64,000 nt of DNA from an uncultured Prevotellaceae bacterium (GTDB taxonomy: Bacteria > Bacteroidota > Bacteroidia > Bacteroidales > Bacteroidaceae): positions 1-64,000 of the forward strand of contig CAMNCV010000137.1 in NCBI GenBank assembly GCA_946534585.1. Reading direction: 5' to 3'. The position numbers were made by a program, and so were the translations under genes. This document shows positions 16,686 to 25,490 of the stretch, piece after piece (the first letter of the stretch is position 1; the number at the start of each line of letters is the position of its first letter). The notes beneath the pieces are model-generated. The model searched no databases. It was given only the letters and a program-made list of their open reading frames with translations, and was not told where the DNA came from.

Positions 16686-18995
16686 ATGAGAGTAAGATTT
16701 TCAATTCTCATGTTTACCCTGTTTGTCTGTATGATGACATATGGACAAATAAGTGATTACGACGACGGCTTCACCGTCGTCGATAATTCGTTTAACCCCA
16801 ATCGTGCTCTTGATTCCCTTAAGACGAAGGATAAAGAAGTGCCTAAGGGTATGTATGTGTGGACAATAGATGATTTGTTCGGAGATCGCACAGACCAACC
16901 GCTTGACACTGTGCAACACTTGTTTATGAACTCTATATTTACCACAGGACGCTATGGTGAATATAATACAACGGGCAACCTCGGTGCACCTCGTATATCA
17001 CGTATCGCAACAGACCGAGACTTCACTGCTCCATTCCCATTTACAGAGCCATACGGGTATTTTATAACGCAACCTTCAGAGTTACGCTACACCAACACAT
17101 TGTCGCCTGTGACCAACCTTTCTTTTAATAGTTGTGGTGATAAAACTAATGGTGAAGACCACCTGAAGGCTCTCTTTGCTACAAATATCAACAAGCAGGC
17201 AGGCATAGGGTTTAAGTTTGACTATCTTTATGGACGAGGCTATTATCAGAACCAATCAACTGCTTTGTTTGACTACACTGTGTGGGGCTCATATATTGGT
17301 GAGCGTTATCAGGCACATCTCTCCATGTCGTTTGACCACATGAAAACGACAGAGAATGGTGGCATAACTGATGATGACCTCATAAAACACCCAGAAGCCA
17401 CTAAAGAAACTTATTCCGAGGGTGAAATCCCTGTGTTGCTCTCTAAGAACTGGAACCGCAATGATGCCTTCCACCTGAACCTGTCACACCGATATAACGT
17501 TGGTTTTTATCGCAAAGTACCAATGACGGAAGCAGAAAAGGAGGCAAAGCGTTTTGCCTTGAGAGCGGAGAAGGAAAAGCAAGAGAAGGAGACAGAAAAG
17601 AATGTCAAACAGGATAAGAAGCAGAATGTGTCTGCTGTAAGATTTGCTGGTAGGCCTGATGATGCTAAGGTCATGGGTGACCTGGATAATGACTCCATCA
17701 AGGATATGATAAAGAAAATGGCTGAGCAGAAGCGACGCCTCGAGGATAGCCTGCGTGCCAATCGTGATACGGTAGTTGCTGATACGTCATGGACTAAGGA
17801 AGAGTATGTGCCAGTGACGAGTTTCATACATACTATGCACCTCGACAATTACAAGCGCACCTACATAGCTTATGCCTCTCCTGCTAACATGTATCTCAAC
17901 CGTTATGCTGTGCCAGAGGATGGAGCACCTGGTGACTCGCTGTATGATAAGACATCATATTTCAATCTGAGAAATGTTTTTGCCGTCGGCTTGCTTGAGG
18001 GATTTAATAAGTACGTGCCTATGGGTGCAAAGGTGTTTATAGCTAATGACCTGCGCCACTTCTCTTTGCCAGAATTGGGTACGGGACGAATGCAGTCATA
18101 TAATGAAAATGCTGTAAACATAGGTGGCGAGATTTCACGCACTGCAGGCAAGGTGTTAAATTACAAACTGCAAGGAGAATTTGGAGTTATTGGCGATGAT
18201 TTTGGTGATATTATGCTTGATGGAAGTGGAGACCTTAAACTACGCTTATCTAAGCGTGACTCCGTAACAGTAGGGTTGAAGGCATTTTATCACCTTACTG
18301 CCCCCACTTTCTATCAGATACACTATCACTCCAAGTTCTTCTGGTGGGACGAAGACAACCTCAGCAAGCAGATGCAAACGCATCTTGAAGGTGAGTTCTC
18401 GCTTAGCCGTACTCATACCACGATACGTTTTGCGTATGATAATTTTCAGAATCTGACATATACGGGAGTAACTTACAACCGTGATGCCAACAATAAGATT
18501 ACGGGCTTCACTGCAGGTGTGCGTCAGACTTCAAAGAATATAAGTCTGTTGACACTGGCGTTGCATCAGGATTTTCGTGTCGGCATACTTAACTGGGAAA
18601 ATCGTATTACTTTCCAAAAGAGCACTGATGACGATATTCTGCCTGTGCCAACGCTAAATATCTGGTCAAACCTATATTTGAATTTCCGTATAGCACGCGT
18701 GCTTCATGTGCACTTTGGTGCTGACGTACGTTATTTTACGGAGTACAAAGCCATGGAGTATGTACCTCAGTTGTCACAATATGCTGTACAGGAGAACGGT
18801 GATGTGAAGACCAAGGTAGGTAACTACCCGATAGTTGATGTATATGCAAACTTTAAATTGCGCCATTGTCGTTTCTTCGTGATGATGAGTCACATAAATG
18901 CTGGTAGCGGTACACCAAACTATTTCCTTACACCTCACTATCCGCTCAACGAGCGTATTCTGCGCCTTGGACTTAGTTGGACGTTCTTCAATTAG
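16686..18995 (+). CDS. Putative outer-membrane porin (Porin_10-like)
   Basis: A 769-residue secreted protein with signal peptide MRVRFSILMFTLFVCMMTYGQ. The many amphipathic strands and the C-terminal aromatic ending (LRLGLSWTFFN) are those of an outer-membrane beta-barrel. The long Bacteroidetes putative porin family (PF14121) fits the overall pattern, including VDNSFNPNRALDSL near the start and YNTTGNLGAPRISRI. A charged, Lys/Glu-rich insertion at about residues 280-360 is predicted coiled coil-like (EAEKEAKRFALRAEKEKQEK). The solute is unknown. Confidence 0.75.
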   Translation: MRVRFSILMFTLFVCMMTYGQISDYDDGFTVVDNSFNPNRALDSLKTKDKEVPKGMYVWTIDDLFGDRTDQPLDTVQHLFMNSIFTTGRYGEYNTTGNLGAPRISRIATDRDFTAPFPFTEPYGYFITQPSELRYTNTLSPVTNLSFNSCGDKTNGEDHLKALFATNINKQAGIGFKFDYLYGRGYYQNQSTALFDYTVWGSYIGERYQAHLSMSFDHMKTTENGGITDDDLIKHPEATKETYSEGEIPVLLSKNWNRNDAFHLNLSHRYNVGFYRKVPMTEAEKEAKRFALRAEKEKQEKETEKNVKQDKKQNVSAVRFAGRPDDAKVMGDLDNDSIKDMIKKMAEQKRRLEDSLRANRDTVVADTSWTKEEYVPVTSFIHTMHLDNYKRTYIAYASPANMYLNRYAVPEDGAPGDSLYDKTSYFNLRNVFAVGLLEGFNKYVPMGAKVFIANDLRHFSLPELGTGRMQSYNENAVNIGGEISRTAGKVLNYKLQGEFGVIGDDFGDIMLDGSGDLKLRLSKRDSVTVGLKAFYHLTAPTFYQIHYHSKFFWWDEDNLSKQMQTHLEGEFSLSRTHTTIRFAYDNFQNLTYTGVTYNRDANNKITGFTAGVRQTSKNISLLTLALHQDFRVGILNWENRITFQKSTDDDILPVPTLNIWSNLYLNFRIARVLHVHFGADVRYFTEYKAMEYVPQLSQYAVQENGDVKTKVGNYPIVDVYANFKLRHCRFFVMMSHINAGSGTPNYFLTPHYPLNERILRLGLSWTFFN

Positions 18996-19061
18996 TGTGA
19001 ATAGATAGACATTACGGTGGTAACTAATAGAACTCCACTTTCATTCAATACAAACATACAC

Positions 19062-19718
19062 ATGGAAAAAGATTCAATACTTATCTATAGCGGTGGTATG
19101 GATTCTACTACTATGCTATATGAATACCACGAGCGTATCGCCATAGCACTCAGTTTTGATTATGGCAGTAAGCATAATGCCAAGGAACTGGAATGTGCCA
19201 GATATCATTGTGGAAAACTTGGCATCAGTCATGTAGTGATACCACTTGCTTTCATGCAGCAGTATTTTAAATCATCGCTACTCATTGGTGGTGAAGACAT
19301 CCCCGAGGGAAACTACGATGATGAGAATATGAAATCTACCGTAGTGCCATTCCGTAACGGCATCATGCTTGCCATAGCCGCAGGTCTGGCAGAGAGCAAC
19401 GGCTTGCTGCACGTGATGATGGCAAACCACGGTGGCGACCACGCCATCTATCCTGACTGCCGTCCGGAGTTCGTAAGCAGTATGAGCGAGGCTATTAGCA
19501 ACGGAACTTACGAACACCTCACTATCCTTGCGCCATATACAGACATAACAAAGAGCGATATCGCCATTCGTGGTAAGCGTTTAGGGATAGACTACGCACA
19601 TACATGGTCATGCTACAAGGGCGGAGATAAGCACTGTGGCAAGTGCGGCACGTGTACGGAACGAAAACAGGCACTGCAAGATGCAGGGATAATTGATGAT
19701 ACAGAATATGAAGGATAG
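19062..19718 (+). CDS. queC: 7-cyano-7-deazaguanine synthase
   Basis: The ORF track starts at a GTG at 19017; the ATG at 19062 (MEKDSILIYSGGMDSTTMLY) fits the family and gives 218 residues. SGGMDS is the PP-loop for ATP pyrophosphatase chemistry, and CYKGGDKHCGKCGTC supplies the zinc-binding cysteines. QueC turns 7-carboxy-7-deazaguanine into preQ0 in queuosine synthesis. No other queuosine genes are in the window. It is followed by a terminator hairpin. Confidence 0.95.
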   Translation: MEKDSILIYSGGMDSTTMLYEYHERIAIALSFDYGSKHNAKELECARYHCGKLGISHVVIPLAFMQQYFKSSLLIGGEDIPEGNYDDENMKSTVVPFRNGIMLAIAAGLAESNGLLHVMMANHGGDHAIYPDCRPEFVSSMSEAISNGTYEHLTILAPYTDITKSDIAIRGKRLGIDYAHTWSCYKGGDKHCGKCGTCTERKQALQDAGIIDDTEYEG

Positions 19719-19780
19719 TACATATTTTTCGTTCAAATAGGCTGCACGTTGTTATAAATCAAGAAGAAATACGAAAACTT

Positions 19781-19822
19781 AAAAAGATGATATAAGTTTT
19801 ATTCTTGTATCATCTTTTTTTT
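19781..19822 (+). terminator. Intrinsic terminator after queC
   Basis: AAAAAGATGATA pairs perfectly with TATCATCTTTTT, separated by 15 nt, and runs into further T residues. The A-tract on the other side would allow it to work in both directions. Confidence 0.7.
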
Positions 19823-19823
19823 G

Positions 19824-19831
19824 TAAATTTG
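19824..19831 (+). promoter_or_regulatory. -7 element upstream of the DUF5686 gene
   Basis: TAAATTTG directly after the terminator T-tract and about 42 nt before the next ATG matches TAnnTTTG. The upstream element is not clear. Confidence 0.55.
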
Positions 19832-19872
19832 CATATATTTTTAGTAATTAGATATTTTAGCAAAGCAAAGAT

Positions 19873-22431
19873 ATGGTTAAAAGGTTGTATCTGTCAATGA
19901 TTTTGATGCTCATGACGCTTGTGATAAGTGCTCAGGAGATAACGGGCGTGGTAGTAGATGCCGATACGGGTGATAGTATTTCCTTCGCCAGTGTGACGTA
20001 TCGTGGTCACCACGTTTCCGTGATAAGCGATGGTTGGGGCAAATTCTCAATCAGTCGCCATATAGGTTGGAACCTTACCATTTCGGCAGTGGGCTATAAG
20101 GCAAAAACATATGCTGTGACCGACCGCACACTGAAGCACCTGATAGTGAAGCTAAAGCCTGACACGAAGAACCTTGATGAGGTCATAGTGAAGGCTAAGA
20201 AATCGAAATACTCGCGCAAGGACAATCCAGCTGTCGAGCTGATGAAACGTGTAATTGCCGCTAAGCAGCAGACAAAACTTGAGAATAAGGACTACTTCCA
20301 GTATCGTAACTACGAGAAGATGACCATCTCGCTCAATGATATTTCAGAGAGGCAGATGACCGAAGGCGCGTATGCAAAGAAGGAATGGCTGAAAAACCAG
20401 CTTGAGGTTAACCCCATGACGGGCAAGTCCGTTTTGCCAGTGATAACCAACGAGAAGGTATTCCATCGCTACTACCGTAAGGAACCGGCTAAAGAGCGCA
20501 TCTACATAGATGCAGAGCACAGCAAGGGCGTTAACGACCTGTTGCAGACTGGCGACATCTTCACTGCTTTAGCAAAAGAAGTTTTTACCGAGGTCGATGT
20601 CTATGATGACCAGATGCGCTTGCTGCAATATCCCTTTACGTCGCCTATTGGCAAGGATGCTATAGGTTTCTATCGCTTTTATATCGTAGATACGCTTGAA
20701 GTAGATCGCGACTCCTGCATTCAGGTGTCGTTCGTTCCAAATAATCAGCAGGACTTTGGCTTCCGTGGTGATTTATGGATTCTGAAAGACTCCACGCTCC
20801 ACGTGAAGAAAGTACACCTCAGCATACCTAAGCGTTCCGACGTGAATTTCGTGAGAAATATGTCGATTGACCAGGAATACCTGCGTCTGCCGAGTGGCGA
20901 CTGGGTACTGAGCAATAATGATATGCTCGTTGAGATGTCACTCGTGGGACAGTCGGGTAATTTCCTTATTACGCGTACCAGCCGTCGTGGCGACTACTCT
21001 TTTGACCCTATCGACGACAAAATCTTCCGTGGAAAGGCTCTGGAGAAGCGCGACCCATATTCAGAGATGCGCGATGCTCAATACTGGGATATCAACCGTG
21101 AGGTGGAACTGACCCACGGCGAGGAGGGCATGGACAATTTCCTGCAAGGCATGAAGAGTACCAAGGGCTTTGGCTGGTTGCTCATAGGACTTAAGGCTGT
21201 GATGGAAAACTATGTGGAAACCACCAAAAGCGCCAATCCAAGCAAGGTTGATATAGGACCTATCAACTCTATGCTGTCGTCTAACGATATTGATGGTTTC
21301 CGCTTGCGCGTGTCGGCGCAGACTACCGCCAACTTCAATCCTCATTTCTTCCTGAAGGGTTATGTGGCACGCGGATGGCGCAGCAAGAATAACTATTACA
21401 GCGGCACGCTGACCTACTCATTCAATAAAAAAGCCTACTCGCCTGACGAGTTCCCTATGCGTAACATCTCGTTTACGTCAACTTACGATATCTGTTCGCC
21501 ATCGGATAAGTTCCTTAATGTCGATAAGGATAACGTGTTTGCAGCCATAAAGTGGACAAAGGTGATGAACCAGGCTTTCTACAAGCGTCAGACGCTCGAC
21601 TTCGTTCGTGAAGAAGACTGGGGGTTCGCTGTCAGTGGCGGATTGAAATTTGAAGAGGATGAGGCTGCAGGCCATCTCTATTTTCGCCGACTCAACGAGC
21701 CGGAGCTCGCTAACGGCGTGCATGGCAAGTATCGCTTCAGTGAGGTTTGGGTACAGCTGCTGTATTCTCCTGGTCAGACCTACGTGAATTCCAAGCAAAA
21801 GCGTACGCCTGTTAACCGCGATGCCCCAATATTCAAACTGAAACATACCATCGGTATCAAAGGCTTTATGGGCGGACAATATAACTACCACGTGACCGAA
21901 GCGAGCATCTATTACCGCCAGTGGCTCAAGTCGTGGGGTAAGCTCGATACATGGGTGAAGGGTGGACTGCAATGGAATCAGGTGCCATTCCCTCTGCTCA
22001 TTGCGCCTGCCGCCAACGTGTCATATATCTGGCAGCGTGAGACCTTCGAGCTTATCAATAATATGGAGTTCCTCAATGATCGCTATGTCTCCGTGCAGTT
22101 GGAGTGGGACCTCAACGGAAAACTCTTCAACCGCATCCCCCTGCTCAAGAAATTGCAGTGGCGCGAGCTTATCGGCTTCAATGTGTTGTATGGCGGACTG
22201 TCAGACAAGAATAATCCATTCCTTGATGAAAATGCCGGCAACGGTCGCCTGATGTTCTTCCCTTCGTGCGCCTCTATCATGGATCCTCATGAACCATATA
22301 TGGAGTTCCGCCTTGGAATACACAACATATTGAAGATGCTCAGCGTGGAGTACGTACATCGTCTTAACTACCACCAGTTGCCCACGGCAACAAAGAACGG
22401 CGTGCGCTTTGGCTTCCGCTTTACGTTCTGA
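19873..22431 (+). CDS. DUF5686 / carboxypeptidase-like regulatory domain outer-membrane protein
   Basis: An 852-residue protein with signal peptide MVKRLYLSMILMLMTLVISAQ. Residues about 22-95 form a CarboxypepD_reg-like beta-sandwich (ITGVVVDADTGDSISFASV), followed by LDEVIVKAKK and then the long DUF5686 region ending in a barrel-like C-terminus (NGVRFGFRFTF). This family is common in Bacteroidetes and resembles TonB-dependent receptor relatives without a plug. The substrate is unknown. It has its own promoter element, and array B with its hairpin follows downstream. Confidence 0.85.
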   Translation: MVKRLYLSMILMLMTLVISAQEITGVVVDADTGDSISFASVTYRGHHVSVISDGWGKFSISRHIGWNLTISAVGYKAKTYAVTDRTLKHLIVKLKPDTKNLDEVIVKAKKSKYSRKDNPAVELMKRVIAAKQQTKLENKDYFQYRNYEKMTISLNDISERQMTEGAYAKKEWLKNQLEVNPMTGKSVLPVITNEKVFHRYYRKEPAKERIYIDAEHSKGVNDLLQTGDIFTALAKEVFTEVDVYDDQMRLLQYPFTSPIGKDAIGFYRFYIVDTLEVDRDSCIQVSFVPNNQQDFGFRGDLWILKDSTLHVKKVHLSIPKRSDVNFVRNMSIDQEYLRLPSGDWVLSNNDMLVEMSLVGQSGNFLITRTSRRGDYSFDPIDDKIFRGKALEKRDPYSEMRDAQYWDINREVELTHGEEGMDNFLQGMKSTKGFGWLLIGLKAVMENYVETTKSANPSKVDIGPINSMLSSNDIDGFRLRVSAQTTANFNPHFFLKGYVARGWRSKNNYYSGTLTYSFNKKAYSPDEFPMRNISFTSTYDICSPSDKFLNVDKDNVFAAIKWTKVMNQAFYKRQTLDFVREEDWGFAVSGGLKFEEDEAAGHLYFRRLNEPELANGVHGKYRFSEVWVQLLYSPGQTYVNSKQKRTPVNRDAPIFKLKHTIGIKGFMGGQYNYHVTEASIYYRQWLKSWGKLDTWVKGGLQWNQVPFPLLIAPAANVSYIWQRETFELINNMEFLNDRYVSVQLEWDLNGKLFNRIPLLKKLQWRELIGFNVLYGGLSDKNNPFLDENAGNGRLMFFPSCASIMDPHEPYMEFRLGIHNILKMLSVEYVHRLNYHQLPTATKNGVRFGFRFTF

Positions 22432-22456
22432 TTTCTCGACACTTATCCATAGCATC

Positions 22457-22566
22457 ACAATCGCTATCTGATTACCGTGTAATCGCTATCATATTACCAT
22501 GTAATCGCTATGCTTTTACCATGTAATCTCTATCTGATTACGACATGGTTGCTATCCAGTTGAATT
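22457..22566. repeat. 22-nt dyad repeat array B
   Basis: Units at 22457, 22479, 22501 and 22523, with a degenerate fifth at 22545, are exactly 22 nt apart. The right half of units 1 and 4 (CTGATTAC) is the reverse complement of GTAATCAG, which is the left half of a unit in array D, so half-units are used in both orientations. The final degenerate unit is one arm of the adjoining hairpin. The array lies in the 461-nt gap before YigZ. Confidence 0.85.
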
Positions 22567-22592
22567 TTAGCTGGATAGCAACCATGTTTTTT
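22543..22592 (+). terminator. Long hairpin with T-tract ending array B
   Basis: ACATGGTTGCTATCCAG (22543-22559) pairs perfectly over 17 bp with CTGGATAGCAACCATGT (22571-22587) around an 11-nt loop, followed by TTTTTT including the last stem base. It is suited to terminate the DUF5686 transcript. The left arm is in 22-nt register with array B, which is unusual for a simple terminator. Confidence 0.75.
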
Positions 22593-22696
22593 CTGCTGTG
22601 TACTCAATATCAGTGCAGACAGGCAGATATCCAATTTTAAGTGGTCTATTGTTGTTTTTTAACAGATATGAAGCGGAATTATTAAAAAGAAATGTG

Positions 22697-22704
22697 TACC
22701 TTTG
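22697..22704 (+). promoter_or_regulatory. -7 element upstream of YigZ and a small ORF
   Basis: TACCTTTG fits TAnnTTTG. It lies about 30 nt before a 13-codon ORF at 22731 and about 190 nt before YigZ. Confidence 0.6.
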
Positions 22705-22730
22705 CAGGTAATAATGCTGTTTATAATACT

Positions 22731-22881
22731 ATGAATAAACTGATTCAAACCGCTTTTGTGGCTATCACCTGAGATGTGGAAACTGCTGGATACCAGTCTC
22801 GTCACTACAGACTATATACGTGTGGCTCCTAAGAAATACTATAGCCGTATGCGCCCATACATAGAAACATTGATGAAATAA
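22731..22881 (+). other. Two tiny overlapping ORFs in the YigZ leader
   Basis: ATG at 22731 opens 13 codons (MNKLIQTAFVAIT). One base after its stop a second ATG opens 35 codons (MWKLLDTSLVTTDYIRVAPK...). The second ends 11 nt before the YigZ ATG, and both follow a good -7 element. They could be leader peptides or the remains of a decayed gene; no homology is recognised. Treated as unproven. Confidence 0.25.
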
Positions 22882-22892
22882 TATGGTTAGAA

Positions 22893-23477
22893 ATGAATGA
22901 TATTTATACAACGATAGAAGGAACTGCCGAGGGATATTATACAGAGAAGAGAAGTAAATTCTATGCCTTTGCACATCACGTCACTACGGCTGACGAGGTG
23001 CGTGAACTCAATCAGATGTATCGTAAGAAATACTACGATGCCCGACACGTGTGTTATGCTTATCGACTTGGAGCTGAAGGAAAGGAATATCGAGCAAATG
23101 ACGATGGGGAACCCTCAAGCACGGCTGGAAAACCTATACTTGGAGTATTGTTAAGTGCGGATGTTTCGGATGTCGTAATCTTCGTGATACGCTATTATGG
23201 AGGAGTTAATCTCGGAACGGGCGGTCTCATAGTGGCTTACCGTGAGGCAGCACACGATGCCATGGAACATGCAGCGAAGGTGGAGCGTCAGGTAGAAGAG
23301 AGCATAATATGGAACTTCGCTTATCCACAGATGAATGCCGTAATGCGAGTGGTGAAGGACATGGACGCACGTATCGTGGCACAGGATTTCCAAACCTCAT
23401 GTTCGATAACGCTTTCGATAAGACGCTCGCTGATGCCTCAACTGAAACAGAGGCTGGAAGCAATAAATTTTTCTTGA
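22893..23477 (+). CDS. YigZ/IMPACT family protein
   Basis: A 194-residue protein. The N-terminal IMPACT domain shows YTEKRSKFYAFAHHV, DARHVCYAYRLG, DDGEPSSTAGKPIL and YYGGVNLGTGGLIVAYREAA, all hallmarks of the family. A shorter C-terminal ferredoxin-fold region follows. The family is linked to stress or translation in other organisms, but the bacterial role is not settled. It is separated from the upstream gene by array B and a hairpin. Confidence 0.93.
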   Translation: MNDIYTTIEGTAEGYYTEKRSKFYAFAHHVTTADEVRELNQMYRKKYYDARHVCYAYRLGAEGKEYRANDDGEPSSTAGKPILGVLLSADVSDVVIFVIRYYGGVNLGTGGLIVAYREAAHDAMEHAAKVERQVEESIIWNFAYPQMNAVMRVVKDMDARIVAQDFQTSCSITLSIRRSLMPQLKQRLEAINFS

Positions 23478-23575
23478 GAAACCGTTATGTGACTTTCTTC
23501 TTAGAATTGAAACCATCGGGAACTGTATTCTTGATATATTAGCAAAGCGGTGTTGCGCCTTTTTCGTGTGATTTC

Positions 23576-23606
23576 TTTGATATGTCAGAAAAAAGTATTA
23601 ACTTTG
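23576..23606 (+). promoter_or_regulatory. Promoter of hisE
   Basis: TTTG (23576-23579), a 19-nt spacer and TAACTTTG (23599-23606), about 35 nt before the hisE ATG. It is an excellent match to the consensus. Confidence 0.75.
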
Positions 23607-23641
23607 CACAACGAAATAAAACATAACAAGATAACATACTA

Positions 23642-23956
23642 ATGGAAGAGAAAAATCCGTTGCTGTTCCTTAGCGAACTGCAAGACTTTATTGAGAAGCG
23701 TCATGAAGAAATGCCAGAAGGTTCATACACTACATCTTTGTTTAAGGATGGATTGAACCGTATGGCACAGAAAGTGGGCGAGGAAGCCCTTGAACTCGTT
23801 ATAGAAGCTACTAATGGAACTAACGACCGTTTAATCTATGAGGGGTCAGATATGCTCTATCACCTCATTGTATTGCTTACATCGAAGGGATTGCGCATAG
23901 AAGATCTTGCAGCAGAATTGGCGGAACGCCATAATCCTGGTTGGAAGAAGCACTGA
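23642..23956 (+). CDS. hisE: Phosphoribosyl-ATP pyrophosphatase (stand-alone)
   Basis: A 104-residue all-helical MazG-like NTP pyrophosphatase domain: FLSELQDFIEKRHEEMPEGSYT, QKVGEEALELVIEA with the metal-binding acidic residues, and YEGSDMLYHLIVLL. It hydrolyses phosphoribosyl-ATP in histidine synthesis. Many Bacteroidetes carry a HisI-HisE fusion; here only the HisE half is present and no other his gene is nearby. It has its own promoter. Confidence 0.9.
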   Translation: MEEKNPLLFLSELQDFIEKRHEEMPEGSYTTSLFKDGLNRMAQKVGEEALELVIEATNGTNDRLIYEGSDMLYHLIVLLTSKGLRIEDLAAELAERHNPGWKKH

Positions 23957-24030
23957 TTCTGGCATATAGTTGATAGAACAGAATTATATGTACCTCATAC
24001 AACCGATGATAAACTCCAAAACGACCATCC

Positions 24031-24693
24031 ATGTTAATAAATTACAAGAACGTAAATATCAGTCATTACGATGAAGAGACTGTACTCAAAGGTGTTAACT
24101 TCAAGGTCAACGCTGGTGAGTTTATATACATCATCGGTAAAGTAGGCTCTGGTAAGAGTTCACTTTTGCGTACTGTGTATGGCGAATTGGATATTGACAG
24201 TGCATTCACTGCCAACGTGCTCGGGCGTGATATGATGCGCATAAGGCGCAGTGAGGTACAGTCGTTGCGCCGTGAATTGGGAATAGTATTTCAGGACTTC
24301 AAGTTACTTACCGACCGTTCTGTACGACGAAATCTTGAGTTCGTATTGCGTGCAACTGGTTGGAAAGATGCATATGATATAGACAAGCGCATATCTGAGG
24401 TGCTGAAGTCTGTCGGTATGGAAGGGTATGATGAGCGTATGCCTCATGAACTTTCGGGTGGAGAGCAACAGCGTATTGCCATAGCGCGTGCCTTGCTAAA
24501 CTCTCCGAAACTGATATTAGCTGATGAACCTACGGGAAATCTTGACCCGGAAACGGCTGAGAGTATCGTTGGATTATTTCGAGATATATCGTCAACGGGT
24601 ACTGCTGTAGTTATAACAACACACAATATGACGCTGCTTGAGAAATTTCCCGGCATAGTATATAAATGCGAAGACGGAAAACTTATCAATTGA
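24031..24693 (+). CDS. FtsE-like ABC ATPase
   Basis: A 220-residue ABC ATPase with Walker A GKVGSGKSS, Q-loop VFQDFKLL, signature LSGGEQQR, Walker B LILADEPTG and H-loop TTHN. Length and sequence fit the FtsE class, which works with FtsX in divisome and cell-wall hydrolase control. No ftsX is next to it, and the similar LolD class cannot be fully excluded. It lies between hisE and yebC on the same strand. Confidence 0.85.
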   Translation: MLINYKNVNISHYDEETVLKGVNFKVNAGEFIYIIGKVGSGKSSLLRTVYGELDIDSAFTANVLGRDMMRIRRSEVQSLRRELGIVFQDFKLLTDRSVRRNLEFVLRATGWKDAYDIDKRISEVLKSVGMEGYDERMPHELSGGEQQRIAIARALLNSPKLILADEPTGNLDPETAESIVGLFRDISSTGTAVVITTHNMTLLEKFPGIVYKCEDGKLIN

Positions 24694-24749
24694 ATTGCAG
24701 AGGAATAAAATAGTAATAATAACACAAAACAACATACACATAAACAAAA

Positions 24750-25490
24750 ATGGGAAGAGCATTTGAATATCGTAAGGCCACCAAGTTGAAGCGTTGGGGG
24801 CACATGGCAAAGACATTCACACGTCTGGGTAAGCAGATTGCAATAGCTGTGAAGGCAAGCGGTCCAGATCCAGACACTAATCCTACGCTGCGTTCTATCA
24901 TAGCAACATGTAAGCGTGAGAACATGCCTAAGGATAACATAGAGCGTGCAATCAAGAATGCTATGGGTAAGGACCAGTCTGACTACAAGGAGGTGACATA
25001 CGAGGGATACGGTCCTCATGGAATCGCTGTCTTTGTAGATACACTGACAGATAATACTACACGTACTGTAGCTGACGTTCGTTCTGTATTTAATAAGTTC
25101 TCTGGCAACCTTGGCACTACGGGTTCGCTGTCTTTCCTGTTCGATCACAAGTGCGTGTTTACTTTCAAGAAACCTGCCGACCTTGATATGGATGACTTGA
25201 TTCTCGAACTCATAGACTTTAATGTAGATGATGAGTTTGATGAAAACTATGACGAGGAGAAGGATGAGACGACAATCTCTATCTATGGTGATCCGAAGTC
25301 GTATGCTGCCATACAAAAATTCCTTGAGGAAAAGGGCTTTGAGGAAATCGGTGGTGAATTCACTTACATTCCAAATGACCTGAAAGACGTAGATGAGGAG
25401 CAACGTGCTACTATCGATAAGATGGTAGAGAAACTCGAAGAGTTTGATGACGTGCAGACTGTCTATACCAATATGAAGCCTGAGGAGTAA
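24750..25490 (+). CDS. yebC: YebC/PmpR family protein
   Basis: A 246-residue protein beginning MGRAFEYRKATKLKRWGHMAKTFTRLGKQIAIA, the typical YebC start. RENMPKDNIERAIKNA, YGPHGIAVFVDTLTDN and NLGTTGSLSFLFD are also characteristic. Family members have been described as transcriptional regulators and more recently as translation factors that help ribosomes through proline-rich stretches. The last base overlaps the next gene. Confidence 0.95.
   Translation: MGRAFEYRKATKLKRWGHMAKTFTRLGKQIAIAVKASGPDPDTNPTLRSIIATCKRENMPKDNIERAIKNAMGKDQSDYKEVTYEGYGPHGIAVFVDTLTDNTTRTVADVRSVFNKFSGNLGTTGSLSFLFDHKCVFTFKKPADLDMDDLILELIDFNVDDEFDENYDEEKDETTISIYGDPKSYAAIQKFLEEKGFEEIGGEFTYIPNDLKDVDEEQRATIDKMVEKLEEFDDVQTVYTNMKPEE

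Noticed and set aside
16760-16782. A perfect 9-bp hairpin (CGACGACGG/CCGTCGTCG) early in the porin gene
   Set aside because: It lies inside coding sequence (DDGFTVVD) and has no T-tract; probably a chance result of codon choice.
24444-25403. 319-residue minus-strand ORF
   Set aside because: It is antisense to ftsE-like and yebC, both with diagnostic motifs; no start or context of its own.
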